This document shows, in pieces, positions 15,166 through 21,507 of a stretch of 35,288 nt of DNA; positions within the stretch are counted from its first letter, which is position 1, and every line of letters begins with the position of its first letter. This DNA comes from a virus. Below the pieces are notes generated by a model. That model ran no database searches, was not told where the DNA came from, and saw nothing but the letters and a program-made list of their open reading frames with translations. Where the stretch lies: IMG/VR virus record IMGVR_UViG_3300030328_003647, positions 1 to 35,288 of that record; one strand, given 5' to 3'. The position numbers and the translations under genes are program-made.

Positions 15166-16409
15166 TGGTTATCCTCTATGTAGTCACATAATGACTCGTA
15201 AGTAATCGTGTAGTTAGAGCAGTTCTCATCGTCATTGACGGTGACCCATTGGTTAGCACTCAGCCAAGATACTAACATATCTCCGTACTCATCAGGTACC
15301 TGTCTAAGAACTACCTGCTGGTGTCTCTCTGAGTATGAACTAACTGAATCCATAACCGCTTTGGTTAACTCACCTGCATAGGATAACTCCTCTCCGTAGA
15401 ATCCATAGTTCTCAATGTCATCAATGACACTCTCGAATACTGTGTCTATGTCTGCATCGCAGTCATCCAATATCGCACTCATACGTGCTTTGGAATCTAG
15501 ACGCTGTTGTCTCTTCGTACTATTCTTAGACTCTGCCGTAGCTAACGTACCATCTGGGTCAGCCCAATCGTACTCATCCCAATTATATCCTCCGTATGCA
15601 CCGCCGTAATATTTCACAGCTCCTGTCCCTCTGTATACGTATGATTTAGGTTCGAACTCTCCAGCTTTCTGTACGTCTATGTTGTCTCCTTTATATACTA
15701 TGTTGTATATAGTACCTGACGTAGGTGTGGTTATCTCCCTTGCTTTAAATAGGTCTGACCCAAACAGGCCATCGCTTTTTATATAGGACATATCCTTTAA
15801 GCTGGACTCCGACGTACTACCGTATATGCTTACGTTGTCAGCTTCATCGATAGTTTTCATCATATAAAAGTTAGTGCTACTATTTTTCAAATAGTATAGG
15901 TTCTTTGATTGATGCACGTATATAAATAGTGAGTAAGAACCTTGCAGTTCTTCTGCACTCTTAGTGATTGCATCTATCTCGGACTCACCTGCATTCACGT
16001 AGTGGTCTACTAACGCAGGTACAATCGCACTATCTGTCTGTGTTGTATAGTTGAATCCATACTGAGCCTTTAGCTCGTCATCGTTAGAGATGATACCATT
16101 GTGAACCACAGTACACGTATCGTTCGTGAATGGGTGGTTGTTGTCGTTATCTTTCTCACTACCTTGCGTAGCTAGTCTGTTGTGACCTACGAGCCAATTA
16201 CTTGGCAGGTCTGCTAACATATGACGTAGGCTATTATCCTTTTTGTCTTTCAATTCATAATAGGCTTTGCCTACCTTCCATTGGTACGCATCGCTGAATA
16301 TGCCTGTTGCATCACGGTTCGACCTAGAACCGCACTCCAACATATTAATGAAGTTATTTACGTTGTCATTACCCAACGTGTTGCTTACAACAAATTGTAT
16401 TTCACACAA
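15162..16409 (-). CDS. Class II glutamine amidotransferase domain protein (Ntn hydrolase)
   Basis: It should hydrolyse glutamine to release ammonia for a partner enzyme. I place the start at a TTG (16409), eight bases after a perfect AGGAGGTGAT site; this puts Cys at residue 2, the N-terminal nucleophile after Met removal. A GTG nine bases upstream lies inside the ribosome-binding site. Further GATase II motifs in the 415 residues are VGHNRLA (H76, N77, R78), NHPF (91-94), VVHNGIIS (H103, N104, G105) and TQTDSA (D126), matching the GlmS/PurF order. The rest (about 220-415) has no known synthase domain. Its partner is probably the amidoligase just upstream, whose stop overlaps the ribosome-binding site. 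Confidence 0.85.
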   Translation of the reverse strand: MCEIQFVVSNTLGNDNVNNFINMLECGSRSNRDATGIFSDAYQWKVGKAYYELKDKKDNSLRHMLADLPSNWLVGHNRLATQGSEKDNDNNHPFTNDTCTVVHNGIISNDDELKAQYGFNYTTQTDSAIVPALVDHYVNAGESEIDAITKSAEELQGSYSLFIYVHQSKNLYYLKNSSTNFYMMKTIDEADNVSIYGSTSESSLKDMSYIKSDGLFGSDLFKAREITTPTSGTIYNIVYKGDNIDVQKAGEFEPKSYVYRGTGAVKYYGGAYGGYNWDEYDWADPDGTLATAESKNSTKRQQRLDSKARMSAILDDCDADIDTVFESVIDDIENYGFYGEELSYAGELTKAVMDSVSSYSERHQQVVLRQVPDEYGDMLVSWLSANQWVTVNDDENCSNYTITYESLCDYIEDNQ

Positions 16410-16413
16410 ATTT

Positions 16414-16423
16414 ATCACCTCCT
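16414..16423 (-). promoter_or_regulatory. Perfect ribosome-binding site that decides the TTG start
   Basis: On the minus strand this reads AGGAGGTGAT, fully complementary to the usual 3' end of 16S rRNA. Its spacing suits the TTG at 16409 and rules out the in-frame GTG at 16418, which lies within it. It is among the strongest such sites in the window, apparently offsetting a weak start codon. Confidence 0.8.
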
Positions 16424-17712
16424 TAGTGTTGTGTTCCTTTTTCGTAGTTCGCTATCATCCAACTGCTCACCTCTGGTGAGAATTGTTCTGCGAACTCCTT
16501 GAGTTCGAGTAGTGAATGTGCTTCGCCTCTGAACTTGAGTCCACGTGGTCTGTACGCAGCCTTACGTATGAACTCATTCCAAAATTGAATGAACATCTTG
16601 TAGTCATCACCTGTTTCCTTGTATGCTTCACGTGTCCATTGTACGTGGTCGGTGAAGTTCTGTCGGAATGTAATAGGTTGATACAGTCGTATCTCTACAC
16701 GTTTGTTATCACTATTGGCCATTGGTGACCAATTCATCCACGCATACCTGCCCATCTCAGAACCACGTGTAGCACGTCGTCTGTGGTCACGGTATCCGTA
16801 GTCTATCTTCTTGTCCATCGCCCATTGTGATGCCCAAGATACGTATTGGTCAGTCCAAGCACAGGCATATGAACGCATCATACCAGAGAAGTATCTGAAC
16901 TCCTCAGGTGCCATACGTACAAGTGAATCAAATCTCTGCATAGCAGACCATATGTTCTTCTGTCTCTGTAGGCTGAACGTTTCCATTTCATAATGGAAGT
17001 GCCATCCCACATTACGAGACATCATATATCCATTCATTGCGAACTGTTCGCACATATTATCGATGGTGTTTGCTACGTCATCTCCCCTCATTGGGTGTGT
17101 GACGTACTCCGTACCACCGCTGTCTAGTGACCCGTCATCCTTCGCTTCTGCTATTGCATTACGTAGGTCGGTTGGCATAGTATCTGCCATCGCTTCACCA
17201 CCTTCGGCCTCGAACTCGATGCCTACGTAGTTACGCACGGGGTACTGCCTGAACGAGTTTGATACTCGCTTGGCGAACCGGTTATACCACCTATCCGTAG
17301 TGTATCTGTAGCTTTCACCACAGCTATCACACGTGTAGGATTCTATCCTGTCCTGCCATTGTAAGTCATCTACGTGTGACGTATGGCCACAGTCATAACA
17401 ATGGCCTACTTCATCCTCGTATTGGTCTCTGTCTATGCAGTCACCATTCGAGAGTTCGAGTATTTGGTCGTTGAATACTCGGTCACCTGACCAATCGCAC
17501 GTTTGTGTTTCATCACAATACGTATTGTACGATACGGCATATCCATTTACGTTGTCGTAAATTTCTCTAACTAATTCACCTGTCCACTCGTCAGATGGCA
17601 ACGTGTCATAACATTCATCGCAGATGTCGCACTCGACACCCTCGATGTGTTCCGATGTTGTTGCCTCTGCCTCGTCACAGATTTCACAGATTATTTTTGT
17701 TTCGTTCTCCAT
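16423..17712 (-). CDS. Amidoligase-type enzyme (putative COOH-NH2 ligase) with N-terminal zinc knuckles
   Basis: The family belongs to the glutamine synthetase-like fold and is predicted to form amide bonds using ATP. From residue 160 the family pattern is clear: YVGIEFEAEGG (E166, E168), KDDGSLDSGGTEYVTHP (D193, S195, E202, H206), and GWHFHYEME (H238, H240) preceded by a glycine-rich turn. The first 140 residues carry at least five Cys pairs (CEIC, CDICDEC, CYDC, CDSC), likely treble-clef or ribbon zinc sites for substrate recognition. Amidoligases of this type are known to sit beside or be fused to glutamine amidotransferases, as here. The target could be a peptide, a protein tail or a host surface polymer; the sequence does not say. 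Confidence 0.78.
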   Translation of the reverse strand: MENETKIICEICDEAEATTSEHIEGVECDICDECYDTLPSDEWTGELVREIYDNVNGYAVSYNTYCDETQTCDWSGDRVFNDQILELSNGDCIDRDQYEDEVGHCYDCGHTSHVDDLQWQDRIESYTCDSCGESYRYTTDRWYNRFAKRVSNSFRQYPVRNYVGIEFEAEGGEAMADTMPTDLRNAIAEAKDDGSLDSGGTEYVTHPMRGDDVANTIDNMCEQFAMNGYMMSRNVGWHFHYEMETFSLQRQKNIWSAMQRFDSLVRMAPEEFRYFSGMMRSYACAWTDQYVSWASQWAMDKKIDYGYRDHRRRATRGSEMGRYAWMNWSPMANSDNKRVEIRLYQPITFRQNFTDHVQWTREAYKETGDDYKMFIQFWNEFIRKAAYRPRGLKFRGEAHSLLELKEFAEQFSPEVSSWMIANYEKGTQH

Positions 17713-17738
17713 AGTTCTCCTTTGGTTTGGTTAGGTTC

Positions 17739-17772
17739 ATTCAAACTCTTCACTTTGTGAAGAGGTTTGAAT
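17739..17772. repeat. Hairpin upstream of the amidoligase gene
   Basis: The arms at 17739-17753 and 17757-17772 pair over 15 bases with one bulged base and a TTT loop. It lies in the 74-base gap between the 60-residue gene and the amidoligase. Possible roles are partial terminator, RNA processing site or a leader element that sets amidoligase expression. On the minus strand no U run follows directly. Confidence 0.7.
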
Positions 17773-17786
17773 TAACCGTAAACATT

Positions 17787-17969
17787 TTATTTTTTGGTCT
17801 CCCTCTTTTTACGTATAACACGTACGGGTTTACCGTGTGGGTTAATGCGTACGTTCTTGATGACTTCGTTCCAATCAATGAACGCACCCCCTTGCTCACT
17901 TGAAGGTGGTAGTTCGTAGTTTTCGTATGGCGTACGTGCCGCCGACTTGCGTCTGATTTGTTTGTTCAT
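17787..17969 (-). CDS. 60-residue basic protein
   Basis: Both ends are strongly basic (MNKQIRRKSAAR; VRVIRKKRETKK) with a central proline/Gln/Gly segment. It is probably a nucleic-acid- or acidic-partner-binding peptide. Its ATG overlaps the stop of the upstream gene (ATGA). No family is recognised. Confidence 0.55.
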   Translation of the reverse strand: MNKQIRRKSAARTPYENYELPPSSEQGGAFIDWNEVIKNVRINPHGKPVRVIRKKRETKK

Positions 17970-18205
17970 AGTTCCTCGTCTGATTTGTGTACGTATGTGT
18001 ATACGTGGTTTGTGTCTACGTCTAACGACGTAAACTGTTGCATTAGCTGTCCTATCATACCTGCAAGTATTGCACCTGCGTATGTAGTGTCATCCACGTC
18101 GGGTAGTATCTCCTCAACCAACGTCTGGACTTCCTCGTCTAACAGGTAGACCCTGTATCTCGTATGTTCGTCATCGAACCCACGTAGCTTGTCTAAGCCA
18201 CTCAT
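17966..18205 (-). CDS. Hypothetical 79-residue acidic protein
   Basis: I choose the ATG at 18205 because it overlaps the previous stop as ATGA; a longer frame to 18268 would lie inside that gene. The protein has an acidic helix (LLDEEVQTLVEEIL) and a hydrophobic helix (YAGAILAGMIGQLMQQF) and looks like a small helical dimer. Function unknown. Confidence 0.58.
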   Translation of the reverse strand: MSGLDKLRGFDDEHTRYRVYLLDEEVQTLVEEILPDVDDTTYAGAILAGMIGQLMQQFTSLDVDTNHVYTYVHKSDEEL

Positions 18206-18399
18206 AGGTCTAATACCCATCCTACGTACGGTGCACAGAATGCACGTAATGACTCCTCGTCTTTCCAATCTTGGTAGTCGTCGTATGCACGTCCTACGAG
18301 GCTGTCCTCGTATATTACGTCACGTTCTTCCTGTGTTAAATCTACGTCGTCGTAGAAGTCGTCTGCTATGCTCGTATCTATGTTCGTTTTTGTGTTCAT
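18202..18399 (-). CDS. Hypothetical 65-residue highly acidic protein
   Basis: About a third of the residues are Asp/Glu (for example FYDDVDLTQEERDVIYED). Small, very acidic early proteins in viruses are often DNA mimics or inhibitors, but that is only a possibility. AAGGAG lies upstream of the ATG in the end of the previous gene. It is ATGA-coupled to the next gene. Confidence 0.58.
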   Translation of the reverse strand: MNTKTNIDTSIADDFYDDVDLTQEERDVIYEDSLVGRAYDDYQDWKDEESLRAFCAPYVGWVLDL

Positions 18400-18405
18400 A
18401 TGTGT

Positions 18406-18864
18406 TTACTCCTTGATGTCCCATCCTGCGTATTCAAACGCACGTAGGATACCTGCTGTATCGTCTTTCGCAGTTGCTACCGTGAAATCACGTAGTGCTG
18501 CGTTCGTAAGGTCAAGCGGATTCGATGACCTGTCGCTTGAGAACGCCTTGTGATAGTTGCCCATCGTTTCTGCGTACTTACCTGCCATACGTTGATGTTG
18601 TACGTGGTATGGCGAATTACGTGTGTTGATTTCAAGTTCCTCAACACGAACGGCTGGTTCTTCGTAGTTGTACGCATTACGATATGCACACCAAGCATTG
18701 CGCCACGAGAGTATCTCGTCAGTTGACAATGCGTATCGTTCTGCTGTGGCCCAACTGAAGGGCAGGACAGGATGAACTCCTGTCGTATCCGTTGCACACA
18801 CGGGGAGTGCGTCGAATGACTGACTCGGGGTATGATAACCCTCTGGACTTTGACTTCCAAACAT
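18406..18864 (-). CDS. Hypothetical 152-residue protein, first gene of the long leftward operon
   Basis: This is the first gene after a promoter whose TATA box is centred about 29 bases before the ATG, so its mRNA is probably leaderless; there is no ribosome-binding site. The protein is helical after residue 40, with Tyr/Trp-rich segments (DEILSWRNAWCAYRNAYNY) and a DLTNAALRDFTV helix. No family is recognised. A competing frame on the same strand (18477-18908) has basic, low-complexity translation and is rejected. Location suggests an early product. Confidence 0.62.
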   Translation of the reverse strand: MFGSQSPEGYHTPSQSFDALPVCATDTTGVHPVLPFSWATAERYALSTDEILSWRNAWCAYRNAYNYEEPAVRVEELEINTRNSPYHVQHQRMAGKYAETMGNYHKAFSSDRSSNPLDLTNAALRDFTVATAKDDTAGILRAFEYAGWDIKE

Positions 18865-18889
18865 TCTGGCCTCACAAAATCAGGGGGGG

Positions 18890-18896
18890 TAATAAA
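18890..18896 (-). promoter_or_regulatory. Archaeal-type TATA box (promoter A) with C7 run
   Basis: The minus strand reads GCAAAGG-TTTATTA followed at once by seven C (18883-18889), then the ATG at 18864. The purine-rich GCAAAGG fits a BRE. A spacing of about 29 bases from box centre to ATG predicts a leaderless transcript. The same design is found at 20146. Confidence 0.7.
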
Positions 18897-18935
18897 CCTT
18901 TGCTTCAAGAGGGAATATCGAGGAGAACCTCAACC

Positions 18936-18952
18936 CGCATCGCAATGTCGCG
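18936..18952. repeat. 17-bp upstream element, copy A
   Basis: The sequence CGCATCGCAATGTCGCG is identical to 20201-20217. It lies 40 bases upstream of TATA box A. Two identical copies in matching positions before two promoters suggest an activator or repressor site. Confidence 0.7.
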
Positions 18953-19511
18953 ACGTCAATACGACGTTATGATACAACGATACAATGTCACGATATTGTC
19001 GTATTATGACATCGACATATGCGTTATATGAGGACATACTTATACGTACTATATATATACATATATGTATTAGATTTGTAAACGTATGTTTATCCCCCCT
19101 CTCTCTCCTATGTTCGTATACGTTCATATATGTACATATATATCACATACGTATGTACGTACAGCAACAACACCAATTCTGACTAAGTAGTTGGACAGAC
19201 GTGCGTACATTGATGAACATCTGAACCCCAGCACTAACGTACGTGCACGAACGTATGAGAGAGAGGCTGTCTTCGACGTTCGTACAATGTTCGTACGTAC
19301 GGAAAAGTTCGACACGTACGGGCGCGTGATGGTACGTGCGTACGGATAAAAGATAATAAGATACGTTCACGTCGGGGGAGCCTACGTACGACTGATACGT
19401 AGGTGTGCGAACATTTACGCACGTTTGCTTCTCCCCCTGTTCAGAACAGGTTTGCTTTTTTGCATCATACGAACAGTTTAACGACGTGTTCAGGTCGATT
19501 CAGGTCAGCGT
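18953..19511. other. Palindrome-rich region without a convincing gene
   Basis: About 560 bases hold no credible gene; frames here translate to Tyr/Val/Arg/Thr-rich low-complexity strings. The DNA is packed with CGTACG and ACGT words and perfect palindromes: ATACATATATGTAT (19057-19070), ATATATGTACATATAT (19126-19141), ACATACGTATGT (19145-19156). An alternating TA tract precedes the first. Candidates are a replication origin, a cluster of protein-binding sites or a transcription-termination zone for the 19512-20123 gene. No origin-binding sequence is recognised. Confidence 0.6.
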
Positions 19512-20123
19512 CTACGGTGTGTATACGGCTATGACCTCATTGTCCGACAGTTTGATTCGGTTTCCTTTCGTAGCCTTGTCGACTCTACGATACGACGGTG
19601 ACGGAGCCTTGTATGCCTTGACACCATCGCCAAAATCACCTACGAAGTAGGCACGTCCATTGTCGTTGATACAACGACCGAACTGATGCCCCTTGTATGT
19701 GCCTGTCTCGACGAGGAATACGTTCGTAACGAACGCAGTTCGTGAACCTCGACGTCTCTCGTAATAATCGGCACACATTGCAGGAACATCGACTGACGAT
19801 GCCTGTAGTTCAGGCAACTTCGTTGCAGTCGCACGGTGTGTACGTACAAGTGCCTTGAACGCTCCGAGTCCACCTGCGTTGGCTACCCAATTCTTGGCAC
19901 TCCCCGTAACGTAATCGACGTGTTCTGGGTTCGATACATTACGAACAGCCTTGCCCTCGAGTAGGGCATCACATACGTACTCGAACGTTTGGTGATTCGA
20001 GTCATCTACACGACATACATCGTGTATCAACTCATTGCTGACCGTCGTAGACGATACTTCCGACACACTCATATGTTCCTTCACGAGGGACATAAGAGCC
20101 TGAACAAATTCTTCACTTGCCAT
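19512..20123 (-). CDS. Hypothetical 203-residue protein with its own promoter
   Basis: This is a single-gene unit framed by noncoding DNA. It has TATA box B about 27 bases before the ATG and no ribosome-binding site, so it is probably leaderless. The N-terminal two-thirds is helical (EFVQALMSLVKEHMSV; DYVTGSAKNWVANAGGLGAFKALV). The last 75 residues are beta-rich (TAFVTNVFLVETGTYKG ... GRAYFVGDFGDGVKAY) and could be a small OB- or SH3-like barrel. No family is recognised. Isolated control and codon use rich in CGT/ACG suggest an early or regulatory gene. Confidence 0.65.
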   Translation of the reverse strand: MASEEFVQALMSLVKEHMSVSEVSSTTVSNELIHDVCRVDDSNHQTFEYVCDALLEGKAVRNVSNPEHVDYVTGSAKNWVANAGGLGAFKALVRTHRATATKLPELQASSVDVPAMCADYYERRRGSRTAFVTNVFLVETGTYKGHQFGRCINDNGRAYFVGDFGDGVKAYKAPSPSYRRVDKATKGNRIKLSDNEVIAVYTP

Positions 20124-20145
20124 CCAACCAAGAAAAGGGGGGGAG

Positions 20146-20154
20146 TTAATATAG
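20146..20154 (-). promoter_or_regulatory. Archaeal-type TATA box (promoter B) with C7 run
   Basis: The minus strand reads GGCAAAA-CTATATTAA, then CT and seven C (20137-20143), with the ATG at 20123. Box centre to ATG is about 27 bases, which puts the transcript start at or near the ATG. Same architecture as promoter A. Confidence 0.72.
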
Positions 20155-20168
20155 TTTTGCCTACTCTC

Positions 20169-20190
20169 GATTTGTGCTTGATTTGTGCTT
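20169..20190. repeat. Perfect 11-bp tandem repeat upstream of promoter B
   Basis: GATTTGTGCTT occurs twice head to tail (20169-20179, 20180-20190), between TATA box B and the 17-bp element. It is probably a paired regulator site; no counterpart is seen at promoter A. Confidence 0.7.
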
Positions 20191-20200
20191 AGCTCTCATA

Positions 20201-20217
20201 CGCATCGCAATGTCGCG
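20201..20217. repeat. 17-bp upstream element, copy B
   Basis: Identical to 18936-18952 (CGCATCGCAATGTCGCG), 47 bases upstream of TATA box B. In both copies the element lies 72-78 bases ahead of the start codon. Confidence 0.7.
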
Positions 20218-20235
20218 TTGTCGTATCGTGTGACG

Positions 20236-20330
20236 TTGTCGCGGGGTAACGTGCGTGTCGATGGGCGGGATAGGCTCGTTCGTATCGTCGCGGGACGTGC
20301 GTAATGACGTGCGCGAAGGGCGGGATGGGC
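20236..20330. repeat. GC-rich imperfect tandem repeat of about 50 bp
   Basis: Two units share GTCGCGGG (20236 and 20285), then ACGTGCGT (20247 and 20293), then GGGCGGGAT (20261 and 20316), with different filler between. The patch is far richer in GC than the rest of the window and holds no gene. It could be a binding array or part of an origin region. Confidence 0.6.
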
Positions 20331-20368
20331 GTGTGGTGTGTATATGGTATGGATAAATAATAATACAC

Positions 20369-20396
20369 CGTAGGCCAGAGGGCCCGTAGGCCCCCA
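20369..20396 (-). terminator. Possible terminator of the small zinc-protein operon
   Basis: Read on the minus strand, a GC-rich segment with CGTAGGCC repeated (20369, 20385) can form GGGCC/GGCCC and GGCC hairpins. It is followed by a T-rich stretch (TATTATTATTTAT). It lies about 20 bases after the last stop of the 20418-22051 operon. Archaeal termination mainly needs the T-rich part, so this is tentative. Confidence 0.4.
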
Positions 20397-20417
20397 GCCA
20401 TATGGAGAACAGTAGTT

Positions 20418-20555
20418 CTAGTCCTTAGCCAAACAACGCTTACAGTTCACTTGATGCCAAGACCGGCTTCTTGCAAAGCGATATTCTTGGGTCGTCATCT
20501 CGTGTCCACAAAGAGTGAGGTATCCCTCACCCTTAGGCATATGTCTTCTTCTCAT
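20418..20555 (-). CDS. 45-residue Cys/His zinc-binding protein
   Basis: It starts MRRRHMPKGE, with LCGHE near residue 16 and a VNCKRC knuckle near the end. The C-G-(H)...W-x2-V-x-C-x2-C layout is shared with the 83-residue protein at 20779-21030, so the two may be distant paralogues. The ATG overlaps the upstream stop (ATGA). Last gene of this operon. Confidence 0.6.
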   Translation of the reverse strand: MRRRHMPKGEGYLTLCGHEMTTQEYRFARSRSWHQVNCKRCLAKD

Positions 20556-20782
20556 AGTTCCACGCTTCCATCTTTGCATTTACTGCACATAATACCTATA
20601 TGATTCCAAGTATTACATTTAGTGCATCGTTCTCTTCTCCAATTGCCTTCTTTACAGAAGTGGTCTTGGTCCCACCAACAGTCAACATTACATCTTGGGC
20701 AAGTATGAACACCGAAGATTGCATCATCAGCATCCTCATCACCACTAAGATATACCATTCTGTCCCATACTCGTCTTATCAT
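20552..20782 (-). CDS. 76-residue multi-knuckle zinc protein
   Basis: After an acidic N-terminal 25 residues (SGDEDADDAIF) come CPRC, C in CWW, FCKEG, CTKC and CSKC. That gives enough ligands for two zinc sites in a rubredoxin/ribbon-like double knuckle. ATGA overlaps join it to both neighbours. No family is recognised. Confidence 0.62.
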   Translation of the reverse strand: MIRRVWDRMVYLSGDEDADDAIFGVHTCPRCNVDCWWDQDHFCKEGNWRRERCTKCNTWNHIGIMCSKCKDGSVEL

Positions 20783-21030
20783 TGTTCACCTACTGTGACA
20801 CTAACTGTCACTGCTTCTATCCAGACAGGTTTCTTATTGTGCTTATTCCAATGTCTAGTACAGTCTTTACATCTTACTGTATTACTCATTGGAGTATCCC
20901 GTCTATCTAGGCCTCTTCCACAAGCTGTCCAGTATACGTATGGATTTGTTTCCAAACATACTCGACTGCGACCATAGCTGTCTTTACCGACAGCTACGTG
21001 TGTCATAGTTTGTGTCTGTACTCTACTCAT
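20779..21030 (-). CDS. 83-residue zinc-binding protein
   Basis: The protein starts with beta-like MSRVQTQTMTHVAVG. It has C25, C37 in TACGRG, and CKDC (54-57) with nearby His/Trp, a likely single zinc site. It ends in a hydrophobic beta strand (VWIEAVTVSVTVG). The ATG overlaps the upstream stop (ATGA) and the stop overlaps the next ATG (ATGA). Confidence 0.6.
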   Translation of the reverse strand: MSRVQTQTMTHVAVGKDSYGRSRVCLETNPYVYWTACGRGLDRRDTPMSNTVRCKDCTRHWNKHNKKPVWIEAVTVSVTVGEQ

Positions 21031-21209
21031 CTTTCTTCACCTCTTAGTTTTTTCTCGTATGATTCCTGCCCCTTTTCTAGGCATTTATCACAGTAGACTT
21101 CTAAATGTTCTTCAAAAAATCCACCATAATCTGTAATGAACTTTGCCATTTTCATATCTACAAAATCACCACAGATTGCGCAAGTTTGTTCTACCTGTTC
21201 TTTACTCAT
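21027..21209 (-). CDS. 60-residue zinc-ribbon protein
   Basis: The ATG at 21209 is chosen because it follows AGGAGGTGGG and overlaps the stop of the upstream gene (ATGA); a start at 21242 would run through that gene. CAIC and CDKC knuckles flank an aromatic loop, a classic ribbon. It ends in a charged helix. Confidence 0.66.
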   Translation of the reverse strand: MSKEQVEQTCAICGDFVDMKMAKFITDYGGFFEEHLEVYCDKCLEKGQESYEKKLRGEER

Positions 21210-21352
21210 TGTTTCCCACCTCCTTTCATAAGGAAAACACACCTTAGCGTTTTATGTTCTGCTTTGAGCTTTTCCAGTTTGGCTTTGACCTCAGCCATTT
21301 TCTTTCGTATGTCTTCGAGATTTGACTCTCTCCATTCTCTTTCGTATATCAT
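21206..21352 (-). CDS. 48-residue coiled-coil protein
   Basis: The frame reads MIYEREWRESN, then a heptad-like helix (DIRKKMAEVKAKLEKLKAE), and ends in a Gly-Lys tail that encodes the strong ribosome-binding site of the next gene. ATGA overlaps occur at both ends. Probably an oligomeric helix; no family is known. Confidence 0.58.
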   Translation of the reverse strand: MIYEREWRESNLEDIRKKMAEVKAKLEKLKAEHKTLRCVFLMKGGGKQ

Positions 21353-21507
21353 TCTTTTTCTTCCTCCTTTATTGTTTTTCCCGATTCTAATTTAGGTGAA
21401 TAAGTTTTCATAAACTCTCGGTATTCTCCACCTATATTCTTCCGTTCTTGAAGTTCAAGAACTAAATTCAAGCCTTTATCTGTTATTTCCCATATTTTAT
21501 TTGTCAT
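21349..21507 (-). CDS. 52-residue protein, possible small winged-helix fragment
   Basis: It begins MTNKIWEITDKGLNLVLEL, a phrase seen in archaeal PadR/winged-helix proteins near the wing, followed by a charged helical tail (KTIKEEEKE). It is preceded by AGGAA and by a 160-base structured gap. ATGA-coupled to the next gene. The DNA-binding idea is tentative. Confidence 0.5.
   Translation of the reverse strand: MTNKIWEITDKGLNLVLELQERKNIGGEYREFMKTYSPKLESGKTIKEEEKE

Noticed and set aside
18477-18908. 143-codon frame on the minus strand overlapping the first operon gene
   Set aside because: Its translation is basic and lacks folded character, it starts upstream of the predicted TATA box, and it competes with a better-placed leaderless frame at 18406-18864.
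18930-19422. Several 60-80 codon frames on both strands in the palindrome island
   Set aside because: They translate to Tyr/Val/Arg/Thr/Ser strings that follow from CGTACG and ACGT repeats in any frame; no ribosome-binding site or promoter fits them.
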